From contig CANQMO010000006.1 of assembly GCA_947624985.1 (NCBI GenBank), positions 42,238 through 106,237 on the forward strand: a DNA stretch of 64,000 nt, read 5' to 3'. The notes beneath the pieces are model-generated. The model was not told where the DNA came from, did not search any database, and worked only from the letters and a program-made list of their open reading frames with translations. Numbering within the stretch: the first letter of the stretch is position 1; each line of letters starts with the position of its first letter. The position numbers and the translations under genes are program-made. This document shows positions 1-8,324 of the stretch, piece after piece. This stretch comes from an uncultured Oscillospiraceae bacterium. Its GTDB lineage: Bacteria; Bacillota; Clostridia; Oscillospirales; Oscillospiraceae.

Positions 1-89
1 CCCAGGATACCGTCGTCGATGAGGGCGGTCTCCGTCTCAAAATCCACGTCCGGGCGCAGGTCCTGCAATATTTCCATCAGATCTTCCAT
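1..89 (-). CDS. Acyl/aminoacyl carrier protein, 5' part only
   Basis: This gene runs off the left edge, so only about 29 N-terminal codons are visible. The peptide begins MEDLMEILQDLRPD and continues with an ETALIDDGIL segment. That is the helix I/loop pattern of stand-alone phosphopantetheine carrier proteins of the DltC/ACP type. The serine that carries the cofactor lies outside the window. A good ribosome site (GGAGGAGG) sits about 7 nt upstream of the ATG. The adjacent upstream hexapeptide acetyltransferase is on the same strand, so a polysaccharide- or teichoic-acid-type modification cluster is plausible. Such carriers usually sit next to an AMP-dependent ligase and an MBOAT acyltransferase, neither of which can be seen here. 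Confidence 0.7.
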   Translation of the reverse strand, partial: MEDLMEILQDLRPDVDFETETALIDDGIL

Positions 90-123
90 TGTTATCGTTC
101 CTCCTCCGAAATGGATGGTATGG

Positions 124-690
124 TCAGTTTTGGCCGGTGAGCTTTTTCTCCTGCTCCAGCAGGTACCGGCCGCGCTCCCTGAGCCGCCGGGCGGGAATGC
201 CCGCGTACACGCCCCAGGGCTCCGTGGAGCGGTTGATGAGGCTCATGGCGCCGAAGGAACAGCCCTCCGCCATGCGCACGCCGGGCAGCACCACGCAGCC
301 GGCGCCCAAAATGACGTGTTTTTCCATGGTGATGGGCGCCGATATCTCACGCCGGAAGGCGGCGGGGACGGTGGGGTTCGTAAGGCACACGCCGGAGTAG
401 TCGTCGCTGGTGGCGTACAGGGTGCAGCGGGAGCTCATGCCGGCGAAGTCGCATATGGTCACGCCGGCCTTACCGGCGTAAAGCTCGCAGTTGGAGCTTA
501 TATGCACATAGCTGCCCACGGTGATCGCGCCGTTCAAGATGGTGAAATCGTCGATGAGCACATGGCTGCCCAGACTGATCTGCTCCGGGGTATAGATACG
601 GCAGGTACGGCTGACCAGCACCTGGCGGCCCAGGGCCTTGAAGCCCATCTCCTGGAGCTCTTTTTTACTGTAATAGGGGTCCAGCTTCAT
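124..690 (-). CDS. Hexapeptide-repeat acyltransferase (LbH / maltose O-acetyltransferase-like)
   Basis: 188 residues. The protein shows left-handed beta-helix hexapeptide repeats, for example ISLGSHVLI, ITVGSYVHI and VILGAGCVVLPGV, ending in the GIPARRLRER motif typical of sugar or serine O-acetyltransferases. It probably transfers an acetyl or other acyl group to a sugar hydroxyl. The ORF track starts ten codons further upstream. I chose the internal ATG (MKLDPYYSKK) because AGAGGTG lies 7 nt before it. The carrier-protein gene follows 34 bp downstream on the same strand, suggesting a shared surface-polymer operon. The acceptor cannot be read from sequence. Confidence 0.75.
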   Translation of the reverse strand: MKLDPYYSKKELQEMGFKALGRQVLVSRTCRIYTPEQISLGSHVLIDDFTILNGAITVGSYVHISSNCELYAGKAGVTICDFAGMSSRCTLYATSDDYSGVCLTNPTVPAAFRREISAPITMEKHVILGAGCVVLPGVRMAEGCSFGAMSLINRSTEPWGVYAGIPARRLRERGRYLLEQEKKLTGQN

Positions 691-742
691 GGCGCACACC
701 TCTTTTGCGTATCTTAGCACACTCCCCCGGCAGTTGCAACCG

Positions 743-1558
743 TCAAAACACCAGCCCTGTACTCAAAGGGTACTCATAATACTCCGCTCCGGCCAGGCCG
801 TAGATACGCCCGGCGAAGCACAGCGTCCCGTCCCCGCCGAACCATATCCGATCGGTCTGGGTGTTGTCGGGTGAGGTGGTACGGTCCCGCTGGCCCTGGA
901 AAAACGCCGCGTCGGCGATCCCCTCGCCGGTGCCGAACTGGCGGGTGAACTCGTCGCCCAGCAGGGCCTGCTGCAAATTTCTGAGCTCGTTTTCGTCCTG
1001 GCCCAGCAGCGCCAGAAGCTCCGGCCCTGTCAGCGCCTGGCCGGAGAGCAGGTCCAGATTGTAGGGCGTGTACTCCGTCCAGTCATTGGGCCCGCCCTGG
1101 ATCATCACCACGCTCAGTATCCGCCCGCCGGCGCCCTTGGCGGCCTCATAGTGAAGATCACACAGGGGGTCCTCCGCCACGGAGGAAAACGCGCTGTCGA
1201 TGGCGGCGTTTATCTCCTCCGCGCCGGGGCAGTCCAGCGTGATCCGGGGCAGCGCATGCCCGCCCGGCTGCGGGGCCTCCACGCACTCGTCCACGGTCAG
1301 GGCGGTGAAGTCGGGCAGGTCCGCCGGGGCGGGCACGTCCTCGGTGGAGATGGTGCCGTCGCCTATGGCGGCGCCCTCCCCGTAGGCCGGGTCCTCCGGC
1401 GCGTTCTGGGGCGCCATGGGGTCCTCCGGATCGGGCGTGACGGCCGCGCCGCCGCCCTCGATCTGCCGGCGGATGTCCGTCAGCGCGTCCTCCACGCCGC
1501 ACGCCGCCAGCAGGCACACGCACAGCGCCAGCGCAAGGATGGGGATATATCGTCTCAT
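743..1558 (-). CDS. Secreted lipoprotein, DUF3298/DUF4163-like
   Basis: 271 residues. It has a lipoprotein signal peptide with the lipobox LLAAC at about residues 15-19, then a low-complexity Pro/Glu-rich linker to about residue 70. A globular domain follows, with segments such as LDLLSGQALTGPELL and YEYPLSTGLVF that resemble the DUF3298 (RsiV-type C-terminal) fold. The start was moved to MRRYIPIL because AAAGGAG precedes it; the longer track ORF is read-through of the mutY shadow. It lies 17 bp downstream of mutY on the same strand and is probably cotranscribed. It is likely anchored to the outer face of the membrane. Function unknown. Confidence 0.6.
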   Translation of the reverse strand: MRRYIPILALALCVCLLAACGVEDALTDIRRQIEGGGAAVTPDPEDPMAPQNAPEDPAYGEGAAIGDGTISTEDVPAPADLPDFTALTVDECVEAPQPGGHALPRITLDCPGAEEINAAIDSAFSSVAEDPLCDLHYEAAKGAGGRILSVVMIQGGPNDWTEYTPYNLDLLSGQALTGPELLALLGQDENELRNLQQALLGDEFTRQFGTGEGIADAAFFQGQRDRTTSPDNTQTDRIWFGGDGTLCFAGRIYGLAGAEYYEYPLSTGLVF

Positions 1559-1575
1559 GAAAGAAAACTCCTTTC

Positions 1576-2622
1576 TCATTTCATAAGGGCTTTGTATGCC
1601 CGGAAAGCGGACGGGACGGGATAGCCCTCCGCCCGCTGGGCGCTGTCCGTCCAGACGAACCGGTCCGGCGCGGCGGCGCATTTTATATACCAGCCGGTCA
1701 TGTGCCACTCCAGGTGGGTGAAGATATGCACGGCCTGGCCGCAGGGGGCGGCCTCCTCCGGGGCGCAGCCCCAGGCCGCCGCCTGGCGGAGCGCTTGGCT
1801 CCGGGTGAGGGCGCCCTCCACATTGGGGAATTCCCACAGCCCGGCCAGCAGCCCCTTATCGGGCCGTCTGACCAGGGCGATACGCCCGTTCCGCTCCAGC
1901 AGGAACACCGTCCTGCGCTGGACCCGCCGGGGCGCCTTGTAAGGCATGACGGGCCAGTCCGTCTCCCGCCCGGCCCTGTGGGCGGCGCAGCGGTCCGCCA
2001 GCGGGCACGCCTCGCAGTCCGGGGTGCCCGGCAGGCACACCGTCTCTCCCAGCTCCATGAGGGCGGAGGTGAATTCCCCGCATTTCCCCCCCGCCGGGTA
2101 CTGCCGCCGCAGCGCCTCCCGGAAGGCGTCCTTCACCTTCCGCTCCCCAATGCTGTCCGCACAGCAGGTGAGCCGGGCGCAGATACGCAGCACGTTCCCG
2201 TCCACCGCGGGCTCCGGCAGGCCGAAGGCGATGGAGGCCACCGCTCCGGCGGTGTACTCTCCGACGCCCGGCAGGGACCGCAGGGCCTTCACATCCGCGG
2301 GAAGCGCCCCGCCGTACCGCTCCGTCACAAGAATGGCGGCCCGGCGCAGGTTCCGGGCCCGGGAGTAGTAGCCCAGACCCTCCCACAGCTTCAGCACCGC
2401 CTCCTCCGGGGCGGCGGCCAGATCCGCCAGGGTGGGCAGGGCGGCCATGAACCGCTCAAAGTATCCCCGGGCCGCCTCGATACGGGTCTGCTGGAGCATG
2501 ATCTCCGACACCCACACCCGATAGGGCGTCGGATCCCGCCGCCAGGGCAGATCCCGGGCGTTGGCCTCGTACCAGGGGACGAGGACCTCCGCCATCGTCT
2601 CCGGAAGCTTCTCCACGCGCAC
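1576..2622 (-). CDS. mutY: A/G-specific adenine glycosylase MutY
   Basis: 348 residues, normal length for MutY. It removes adenine mispaired with 8-oxoguanine in base-excision repair. The N-terminal HhH-GPD domain has SEIMLQQTR (catalytic Glu), LPGVGEYTAGAVAS (hairpin) and AVDGNVLRI (catalytic Asp). The 4Fe-4S loop is C-X6-C-X2-C-X5-C near residue 195-210. A C-terminal NUDIX-like domain (RRTVFLLERNGR, LLAGLWEFPN) recognises 8-oxoG. The start shown is GTG at 2622, but a second GTG two codons later is better spaced from the AAAGGGGGG ribosome site and may be the true start. Confidence 0.95.
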   Translation of the reverse strand: MRVEKLPETMAEVLVPWYEANARDLPWRRDPTPYRVWVSEIMLQQTRIEAARGYFERFMAALPTLADLAAAPEEAVLKLWEGLGYYSRARNLRRAAILVTERYGGALPADVKALRSLPGVGEYTAGAVASIAFGLPEPAVDGNVLRICARLTCCADSIGERKVKDAFREALRRQYPAGGKCGEFTSALMELGETVCLPGTPDCEACPLADRCAAHRAGRETDWPVMPYKAPRRVQRRTVFLLERNGRIALVRRPDKGLLAGLWEFPNVEGALTRSQALRQAAAWGCAPEEAAPCGQAVHIFTHLEWHMTGWYIKCAAAPDRFVWTDSAQRAEGYPVPSAFRAYKALMK

Positions 2623-2746
2623 CCCCCTTTCCCGTCCCTATTAAATCACGTCCGCTCCGTCCGGTCAAGCGGGATACGGGCGGGCCGGGTCCGTATCTGC
2701 GCAAAAAGCGGCCCGGCGGAGGGCCCGGATTTGTGCAATTCGGCGG

Positions 2747-2775
2747 TTGACAAAACCCGGCGGCAACTGTATCAT
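2747..2775 (+). promoter_or_regulatory. Sigma-A promoter of the uracil permease leader
   Basis: TTGACA at 2747-2752 and TATCAT at 2770-2775 are separated by 17 bp. It lies about 160 bp upstream of the permease start, leaving room for the structured leader described next. Confidence 0.75.
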
Positions 2776-2812
2776 TTTCAGATAGTGAACCACAATATGC
2801 AGTGTCTTTTTA

Positions 2813-2892
2813 CCGATTCGCTTTCCGTCGGCAAGGCGCGACAGAACGATCCTTTACCTGGTCTCTTGCCGAACTGGCAGGGGCTTTTTTTT
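2813..2892 (+). promoter_or_regulatory. Transcription attenuator in the uraA leader
   Basis: CTCTTGCC (2863-2870), loop GAACT, GGCAGGGG (2876-2883), then C and eight T form an intrinsic terminator with an 8-bp stem that includes two G-U pairs. Upstream TCGGCAAG (2828-2835) is perfectly complementary to CTTGCCGA (2865-2872), which overlaps the terminator's 5' arm. It could therefore act as an antiterminator. A short CCGA/TCGG stem could in turn sequester it. PyrR is the usual regulator of such leaders on uracil permeases, but I do not see a convincing PyrR binding-loop consensus, so the trans factor or ligand is unassigned. Confidence 0.6.
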
Positions 2893-2936
2893 CTGCCCAT
2901 TCATCCACAAAATCATACATATAAAAGGAGAGAGCG

Positions 2937-4304
2937 ATGAATCTTATCTATGGGATCAAGGACAAGCCGAAATTTGGCCAGGTCGTGCTGTTCGCCATCC
3001 AGCAGCTTCTGGCGATCATGGCCGCCACCATCGCGGTGCCAGCCGTTGTCAACTCCGGCTGCGGCACGGCGCTGACCGCCTCCGCCGCCATCTTTGGCGC
3101 CGGTATGGGCACCTTCGTGTACCTGATTTTCACCAAGAGTGCCAGCCCCGTGTTTCTGGGGTCCTCCTTCGCGTTCATCGGCTCCATGATGAGCGCCTTT
3201 TCCGGCGCGGCCAGTATGGCGGTGGGCTACTGGGGCCTGATCATCGGCGCGTTTATGGCGGGCGCGGTGTATGTGGTGCTGGCCATCGTCATCAAGGTCT
3301 GCGGCGTGGCGTGGATCAACAAGCTCATGCCCCCGGTCATCATCGGGCCCACCGTGGCCATCATCGGTCTGTCTCTGGCGGGCAACGCCGTGGGCGATCT
3401 GACCAGCTCCAGCGTGGAGGGCGGCTCGGTCTATGTGGCCATCGTCTGCGGCCTGGTGACCCTGGCGGCCACCATCCTGGCCTCCACCTACGGCAAGAAG
3501 ATGGTCCGCATGGTCCCCTTCATCATCGGCATCCTGGCCGGCTACGCCTGCGCCAGCCTGTTCGCTCTGCTGGGCTACACCACCGGCAACCCGGCGTTCA
3601 AGGTCATCAATTATGACGCTCTGGCCAATGTGGGCTTCGTGGCGGCTCCCGACTTTACCTTCCTGCTGGGCGGCAGTCTCAAGGACATCACCCCCACTTA
3701 TCTTCTCACCCTGTTCACCGCCTATGTACCGGTGGCCTTCGTGGTGTTCGCGGAGCATTTGGCGGACCACAAGAACCTGAGCTCCATCATCGGCACCGAC
3801 CTGCTGGAGACGCCCGGCCTGACCCGGACCCTGCTGGGCGACGGTGTGGGCTCCATGGTGGGCGCGGTCTTTGGCGGCTGCCCCAATACCACCTACGGCG
3901 AGTCCATCGCCTGCGTGGCCATCACCCGCAACGCCTCCACCGTCAGTATCTGGGGCGCGGCGGTGCTGTGTATCATCGTCAGCTTCATCTCCCCGCTGAT
4001 GGCCTTTTTGCAGACCATCCCCTCCTGCGTCATGGGCGGCGTGTGCGTGGCGCTGTACGGCTTCATCGCCATGAGCGGCTTCAAAATGCTCCAGGGCGTG
4101 GACCTGAACAAGAACCGCAACCTGTTCGTGGCGTCCATCATCTTCATCACCGGCGTGGGCGGCCTGTCCGTCAGCTTCGGCGCGGTGGAGATCCGTACCG
4201 TGGCCTGCTCCCTGATCCTGGGTATCCTGGCCAATGTGATGCTCTCCAAGGAGAAGGACGAGCAGACGGTCCCGGCGGAGAACGGAACGGAAGGGACGAA
4301 ATGA
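2937..4304 (+). CDS. uraA: Uracil:cation symporter, NCS2 family
   Basis: 455 residues with about 14 hydrophobic segments, matching the NCS2/UraA fold. It imports uracil across the cytoplasmic membrane. The substrate-contact motifs FAEHLADHKNL and GGCPNTTYGE carry the two conserved glutamates of uracil permeases. A GGAGAGAG ribosome site precedes the ATG. The gene follows a promoter and an attenuator-like leader, so expression is probably tied to pyrimidine supply. A xanthine substrate is less likely because the TTYGE loop is of the uracil type. Confidence 0.88.
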   Translation: MNLIYGIKDKPKFGQVVLFAIQQLLAIMAATIAVPAVVNSGCGTALTASAAIFGAGMGTFVYLIFTKSASPVFLGSSFAFIGSMMSAFSGAASMAVGYWGLIIGAFMAGAVYVVLAIVIKVCGVAWINKLMPPVIIGPTVAIIGLSLAGNAVGDLTSSSVEGGSVYVAIVCGLVTLAATILASTYGKKMVRMVPFIIGILAGYACASLFALLGYTTGNPAFKVINYDALANVGFVAAPDFTFLLGGSLKDITPTYLLTLFTAYVPVAFVVFAEHLADHKNLSSIIGTDLLETPGLTRTLLGDGVGSMVGAVFGGCPNTTYGESIACVAITRNASTVSIWGAAVLCIIVSFISPLMAFLQTIPSCVMGGVCVALYGFIAMSGFKMLQGVDLNKNRNLFVASIIFITGVGGLSVSFGAVEIRTVACSLILGILANVMLSKEKDEQTVPAENGTEGTK

Positions 4305-4343
4305 GTTCCCCGGTCCGGCCCGCTGGCCAGACCCGGCAGAGTA

Positions 4344-4383
4344 TGATATAATGGCCAGCGGCGACATGCCGCTGGCCATTTTC
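4344..4383 (+). terminator. uraA terminator with overlapping extended -10 promoter for trmO
   Basis: ATGGCCAGCGGC / GCCGCTGGCCAT (4351-4379) is a perfect 12-bp stem with a 5-nt loop, followed by TTTTC. Immediately before and overlapping it, TGATATAAT (4344-4352) is an extended -10 element that could start the trmO transcript; no good -35 is seen. The hairpin ends just before the trmO ribosome site. Confidence 0.65.
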
Positions 4384-4394
4384 AGGAGGATCAC

Positions 4395-5105
4395 ATGCTG
4401 GAGGAAAGACGGCTCATCGAGCCCATTGCCCATATCGAGACGGACCTGTCCACCAAGTTCGGCCTGCCCCGGCAGAGCGGACTGGCGCCGGCCCTGCGGG
4501 CCCGGATGGTGTTTGGACCGAAATACCGGGACCCGGTGGCCTTCCGGGGGCTGGAGGGTTTTTCCCATATCTGGCTGATCTGGGGCTTTTCGGCCAACGA
4601 GCGGGACGGCTTTGCCGCCACGGTGAAGCCCCCCAGACTGGGAGGCAACAGGCGCATGGGCGTTTTTGCCACCCGGTCCCCCTACCGGCCCAACGGTCTG
4701 GGGCTGTCCTGCGTGGAGCTCGTGGCGCTCACGCGGGACGAGAAGCTGGGCCCGGTGCTGACCGTTGCCGGCGCGGATCTGATGGACGGCACGCCCATCT
4801 ATGACGTGAAGCCTTATCTGCCCTATACCGACAGCCGTCCCGGGGCGGTGGGCGGCTTCGCGGAGGATGTGCTGGACTACGCTCTGGAGGTGGATTTCCC
4901 TCCGGCGCTGCTCTCGCGCATACCGGAGGACAGGCGGGAGGCGCTGCTGGAGCTGCTGGCCCAGGACCCCCGCCCGGCCTACATCGACGATCCCGCCCGG
5001 CGGTACGGGTTCAACTATCTCACATTCGACGTGCGCTTCACCGTGGCGGACGGCCGGCTGACGGTGGTGGACGTTGTAGACCTGCAAAAGGAGAACGCTC
5101 TATGA
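4395..5105 (+). CDS. tsaA: tRNA (N6-threonylcarbamoyl-A37) N6-methyltransferase TrmO (TsaA)
   Basis: 236 residues, the usual length. TrmO uses S-adenosylmethionine to methylate t6A at position 37 of tRNA. Family hallmarks are the N-terminal PIAHIETDL strand, LEGFSHIWLIW, GVFATRSPYRPNGLGLS and DGTPIYDVKPYLPY. AGGAGG lies 6 nt upstream of the ATG. The stop codon overlaps the start of the ACT-domain gene by 4 nt (ATGA), so the two are translationally coupled. Confidence 0.92.
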   Translation: MLEERRLIEPIAHIETDLSTKFGLPRQSGLAPALRARMVFGPKYRDPVAFRGLEGFSHIWLIWGFSANERDGFAATVKPPRLGGNRRMGVFATRSPYRPNGLGLSCVELVALTRDEKLGPVLTVAGADLMDGTPIYDVKPYLPYTDSRPGAVGGFAEDVLDYALEVDFPPALLSRIPEDRREALLELLAQDPRPAYIDDPARRYGFNYLTFDVRFTVADGRLTVVDVVDLQKENAL

Positions 5106-5371
5106 AAGCCATCGTATCCGTATTTTCCAAGGACCGTATCGGTATCATCGCGGACGTTTGCACGGTGCTGGCCCGGATGAAGGTGAACGTGCTGGACCTG
5201 AGCCAGACCATCATGGACGGGGTGTTCACCATGGTCATGCTGGTGGACACCGCCACCTCCGCGCTGACCTTCGACCAGATCCAGACCACCCTGACCGAAC
5301 AGGGCCGGGCCATGGACCTGAACATCCGTATCCAGCGCAAGGACATCTTCGACGCCATGCACCAGATATAA
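5102..5371 (+). CDS. ACT-domain protein, UPF0237 family
   Basis: 89 residues forming a single ACT domain: the first strand KAIVSVFSKDRIGIIADV with the Gly loop, then NVLDLSQTIMDGVFTMVMLVD. ACT domains bind amino acids or other small ligands and usually regulate a partner. The gene overlaps trmO by 4 nt and is followed 21 bp later by the PFL-family gene, an adjacency that is common in Firmicutes and points to a joint function. The ligand is unknown. Confidence 0.88.
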   Translation: MKAIVSVFSKDRIGIIADVCTVLARMKVNVLDLSQTIMDGVFTMVMLVDTATSALTFDQIQTTLTEQGRAMDLNIRIQRKDIFDAMHQI

Positions 5372-5392
5372 TGATCATTACGAGGTGACGGC

Positions 5393-6751
5393 ATGCTGAA
5401 CACCATAGACATTTTACAGACTCTGGACATGCTGGACCGGCAACATCTGGACATCCGCACGGTCACCATGGGTGTGAATCTGCTGGACTGCGCCGGCGGG
5501 GACATCGACGCCTGCGCCCGGCGCGTCTACGATAAGATATGCCGCCGGGCGGAGAAGCTGCTGCCTGTGACAAGGGGTATCGAGGCGGAGCTCGGCATCC
5601 CCATCGTCAACAAGCGTATCTCCGTGACCCCCATCGCCATGGTGGCCCAGGCCAGCGGCGCCGCGGACTATACCCCCGTGGCCATGGCCATGGACCGGGC
5701 GGCCAAGACCTGCGGCGTGGACTTCATCGGCGGGTTCTCCGCCCTGGTGCAAAAGGGCTTCACCGACGGGGACCGGAAGCTGGTGGAGAGCATCCCCCGG
5801 GCCCTGGCGGAGACGGATCTGGTGTGCGCCAGCGTGAACGTGGGCTCCACCAAGGCGGGTATCAACATGGACGCGGTGGCGGCCATGGGCCGGATCGTGA
5901 AGGCCACCGCCGCCGCCACGGCGGACCGGGGCAGTATCGGCTGCGCCAAGCTGGTGGTGTTTTGCAACGCGGTGGAGGATAATCCCTTCATGGCCGGCGC
6001 CTTTCACGGGCCGGGAGAGCCGGAGTGCGCCGTCAATGTGGGCGTGTCCGGTCCCGGCGTGGTGTACAGCGCCTTGCAGGGGGTGCGGGGCAAGAGCTTT
6101 GACGAGGTGGCGGAGCTGGTGAAAAAGACCGCCTTCCGTATCACCCGCATGGGCCAGCTGGTGGCCCGGACGGCCTCGGAGCGGCTGGGGGTGCCCTTTG
6201 GGGTGGTGGACCTGTCCTTGGCGCCCACCCCGGCGGTGGGGGACAGCGTGGCCCGGATATTGGAGGAGATGGGCCTTGCGGTCTGCGGCGCCCACGGCAC
6301 CACGGCGGCTCTGGCCCTTTTGAACGACGCGGTGAAAAAGGGCGGCCTGATGGCCTCCGGCCGGGTGGGCGGCCTGTCCGGGGCCTTTATCCCGGTCAGC
6401 GAGGACGAGGGCATGATCGCCGCGGCCCGGGCCGGGACGCTGACGGTGGATAAGCTGGAGGCCATGACCAGCGTCTGCTCCGTGGGGCTGGACATGATCG
6501 CCGTGCCCGGGGACACCCCGGCGGAGACCATCGCCGCCATCATCGCCGACGAGGCGGCCATCGGCATGGTCAACAACAAGACCACCGCCGTGCGGCTCAT
6601 CCCCGCGGCGGGCTGCCGGGTGGGGGACAGCGTGGACTTCGGCGGACTTCTGGGCACCGCCCCCATCATGCCGGTCCACCCGGAGAGCGCCGCCGCCTTC
6701 ATCGCCCGGGGCGGACACATCCCCGCGCCTCTGCACAGCCTGAAAAATTGA
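5393..6751 (+). CDS. PFL-family protein, UPF0210 (DUF711)
   Basis: 452 residues, full length for UPF0210. Members resemble pyruvate formate-lyase/ribonucleotide reductase-like barrels but have no established reaction. Visible segments include [32 protein letters not shown] and [15 protein letters not shown]. There is no signal peptide or membrane segment, so it is cytoplasmic. It is paired with the ACT protein just upstream, which may sense its effector. It is followed by a bidirectional terminator. Confidence 0.88.
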   Translation: MLNTIDILQTLDMLDRQHLDIRTVTMGVNLLDCAGGDIDACARRVYDKICRRAEKLLPVTRGIEAELGIPIVNKRISVTPIAMVAQASGAADYTPVAMAMDRAAKTCGVDFIGGFSALVQKGFTDGDRKLVESIPRALAETDLVCASVNVGSTKAGINMDAVAAMGRIVKATAAATADRGSIGCAKLVVFCNAVEDNPFMAGAFHGPGEPECAVNVGVSGPGVVYSALQGVRGKSFDEVAELVKKTAFRITRMGQLVARTASERLGVPFGVVDLSLAPTPAVGDSVARILEEMGLAVCGAHGTTAALALLNDAVKKGGLMASGRVGGLSGAFIPVSEDEGMIAAARAGTLTVDKLEAMTSVCSVGLDMIAVPGDTPAETIAAIIADEAAIGMVNNKTTAVRLIPAAGCRVGDSVDFGGLLGTAPIMPVHPESAAAFIARGGHIPAPLHSLKN

Positions 6752-6757
6752 AGAAAA

Positions 6758-6791
6758 AGCGGGCGTGCCACCCAGGGAGGCACGCCCGCTT
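6758..6791. terminator. Bidirectional terminator between convergent genes
   Basis: AGCGGGCGTGCC / GGCACGCCCGCT forms a 12-bp stem with a 9-nt loop. It has an A-run on one side and a T-containing tail on the other, between the PFL-family gene and the convergent lipoprotein gene. Confidence 0.8.
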
Positions 6792-6805
6792 CATTTAATA
6801 ACCGG

Positions 6806-7393
6806 TCAGTCCAGCACGACCTGACTGAGCCACCGGGGGATCAGCGCACCGTCGGACGCGCCCTCCGGGCAGACGCCGGTCACACAGCCGAAAGACCCGT
6901 CGCCCGCTTTCAGCACATAATATACCGACTGCCCGTCGCTGTCGATCCAGTCCGCGAACAGGCTGCCGAGATCATCCGTGGCGAATCCCACGGCCTGGGG
7001 AACGGCGCCGCGCGCCAGGTCCGAGGCGGCGAACGCCTCCAGATCCGCCGGCATCGAAGTCCCCGCCGCCGCAAAGTACTCCGCCCCATAACGGTAGGCG
7101 GTGACGCGCGTGTTTCCCCTGACGAAGGTGACGGTGCGCGGGGCGTCCGGCCCGGCGACCTCCTCCGGGACCATGGTAAAGCCCTGGGGCAGATAAAACC
7201 GGCCCACGCCCTCCGCCACATATTCCTGGGGGGCGTTCGGGTCCGCCGTCTCGTTGGGAGCCGGCGTGCGCACGGCTTCGGCGGCCTCTTCCAGAGGCAT
7301 GGGGGCCGCCGCCGGTCCGCTGTCCTCGGCACATCCGCTCAGCAGCGCGCCGCACAGACAAAAAACCAACAGGATCGGGAGACTCTTTTTCAT
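6806..7393 (-). CDS. Small lipoprotein of unknown function
   Basis: 195 residues. The signal peptide ends in the lipobox LLSGC (Cys at about residue 21). An acidic, proline-rich spacer to about residue 60 precedes a compact domain (GRFYLPQGFTMVP, TVTFVRGNTRVTAYRYG). No family recognised. It should be anchored on the outer face of the membrane. GGAGAT precedes the ATG. It stands alone between a terminator and a divergent small membrane gene. Confidence 0.6.
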   Translation of the reverse strand: MKKSLPILLVFCLCGALLSGCAEDSGPAAAPMPLEEAAEAVRTPAPNETADPNAPQEYVAEGVGRFYLPQGFTMVPEEVAGPDAPRTVTFVRGNTRVTAYRYGAEYFAAAGTSMPADLEAFAASDLARGAVPQAVGFATDDLGSLFADWIDSDGQSVYYVLKAGDGSFGCVTGVCPEGASDGALIPRWLSQVVLD

Positions 7394-7505
7394 TCTGTAT
7401 CTCCTTTCCGGGACCGCAGGCCGCCGGATATGTCCGCATTATACAGCACAGGGGGATATTTGTAAATAATTTGGAAAAAGTTTCCTATTTTTGAAACATC
7501 ATGCG

Positions 7506-7511
7506 TATAAT
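7506..7511 (+). promoter_or_regulatory. Possible -10 element for the DUF378 gene
   Basis: TATAAT at 7506-7511 lies in an AT-rich stretch upstream of the DUF378 start. The best -35 candidate (TTTCCT at 7481-7486) is weak and 19 bp away, so this is tentative. Confidence 0.35.
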
Positions 7512-7578
7512 TTGCGGTGGTTTGGGACAGAATAGGCCGTGCAAGACCATTTAGTCTGATCGAAAAGGAGTCTTTTTC

Positions 7579-7791
7579 ATGGTCATCGACAGGATAGCTC
7601 TGATCCTTGCCATCATCGGCGGACTGAACTGGGGCAGCGTGGGTCTGTTCCGGTTCGATATCGTCGCGTGGATCTTTGGCGGGCAGACCAATCCGGTGAG
7701 CCGGGTGGTCTACACGCTGGTGGGTCTGGCGGCGCTGTGGTGCATTTCGCTGCTGTTCCGCGCCCGGGACGAGGCGGACGAAGAGGCGTAA
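7579..7791 (+). CDS. DUF378 small membrane protein (YuzA-like)
   Basis: 70 residues with two membrane segments (about residues 4-24 and 42-60). The family signature IGGLNWGSVGLF is near the N-terminus, with a charged DEADEEA tail. DUF378 proteins are small integral membrane proteins with no assigned function. AAAAGGAG lies before the ATG. Monocistronic between the divergent lipoprotein and a terminator-like hairpin. Confidence 0.88.
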   Translation: MVIDRIALILAIIGGLNWGSVGLFRFDIVAWIFGGQTNPVSRVVYTLVGLAALWCISLLFRARDEADEEA

Positions 7792-7812
7792 ATGCGCCGT
7801 AAAAATGAATGA

Positions 7813-7838
7813 GACCGGGGCCCGTCAGGGTCCCGGTC
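7813..7838. terminator. Hairpin between convergent DUF378 and CD1247-type genes
   Basis: GACCGGGGCCC / GGGTCCCGGTC pairs with one internal mismatch around a short GTCA loop. AT-rich sequence follows on both sides, so it can serve as a terminator in either direction. Confidence 0.55.
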
Positions 7839-7854
7839 CGGTATATTTTGGGAT

Positions 7855-8274
7855 TCACTCGGTCTTGCCGTCCTCGCCGGTCAGCTCGAACTCCAGGGTC
7901 TCGCCGCAGGCGGGACAGTCGATGGAGCCCTGGGCCAGATCGCTCTCGCTGAAAGTCACGGTCTCGCCGCAGGCGGGGCACTTGACGTCGTAATAGACGG
8001 TCTTGCCGTCCCAGTCCTCGATCTCCAGGTCCTCGTTGTCCTCGTCGTCCGGCTGGCCGAAGAGGATATCCTCCACATCGGACAGATCGTCGCTGACGGC
8101 GTCCAGCCCGTCGGCGAGCTCCGCTACGTCCCCGGCCAGGTCCTCCTGATCCAGCGCCAGATCCTCCAGCACGTCTAGGATGGCGGCCAGCAGCTTGCCC
8201 TCTTTGGTAGCGGCGTCTATGCCGTAGCCCTCGGCCAGGCCCTTCAGGTACGCGACTTTTTCAGAAGTGGTCAT
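7855..8274 (-). CDS. CD1247 N-terminal domain / zinc-ribbon protein
   Basis: 139 residues. The N-terminal helical half (EKVAYLKGLAEGYGID, then an acidic coiled segment) matches the clostridial CD1247 domain. The C-terminal half is a zinc ribbon with two CPACGET knuckles (about residues 99-102 and 119-122). Function unknown; a small cytoplasmic binding protein is likely. It lies 50 bp downstream of efp on the same strand and probably shares its promoter. Confidence 0.8.
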   Translation of the reverse strand: MTTSEKVAYLKGLAEGYGIDAATKEGKLLAAILDVLEDLALDQEDLAGDVAELADGLDAVSDDLSDVEDILFGQPDDEDNEDLEIEDWDGKTVYYDVKCPACGETVTFSESDLAQGSIDCPACGETLEFELTGEDGKTE

Positions 8275-8324
8275 AATGGCAAAAGCCTCCTTAAATGGGT
8301 CAGCTTATCCGCGGGCGCGAAGGC

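Noticed and set aside
2913-5087. 724-aa minus-strand ORF opposite uraA and trmO
   Set aside because: Low-complexity His/Gly/Gln/Arg composition typical of antisense frames in GC-rich genes; the plus-strand genes have strong family matches and ribosome sites.
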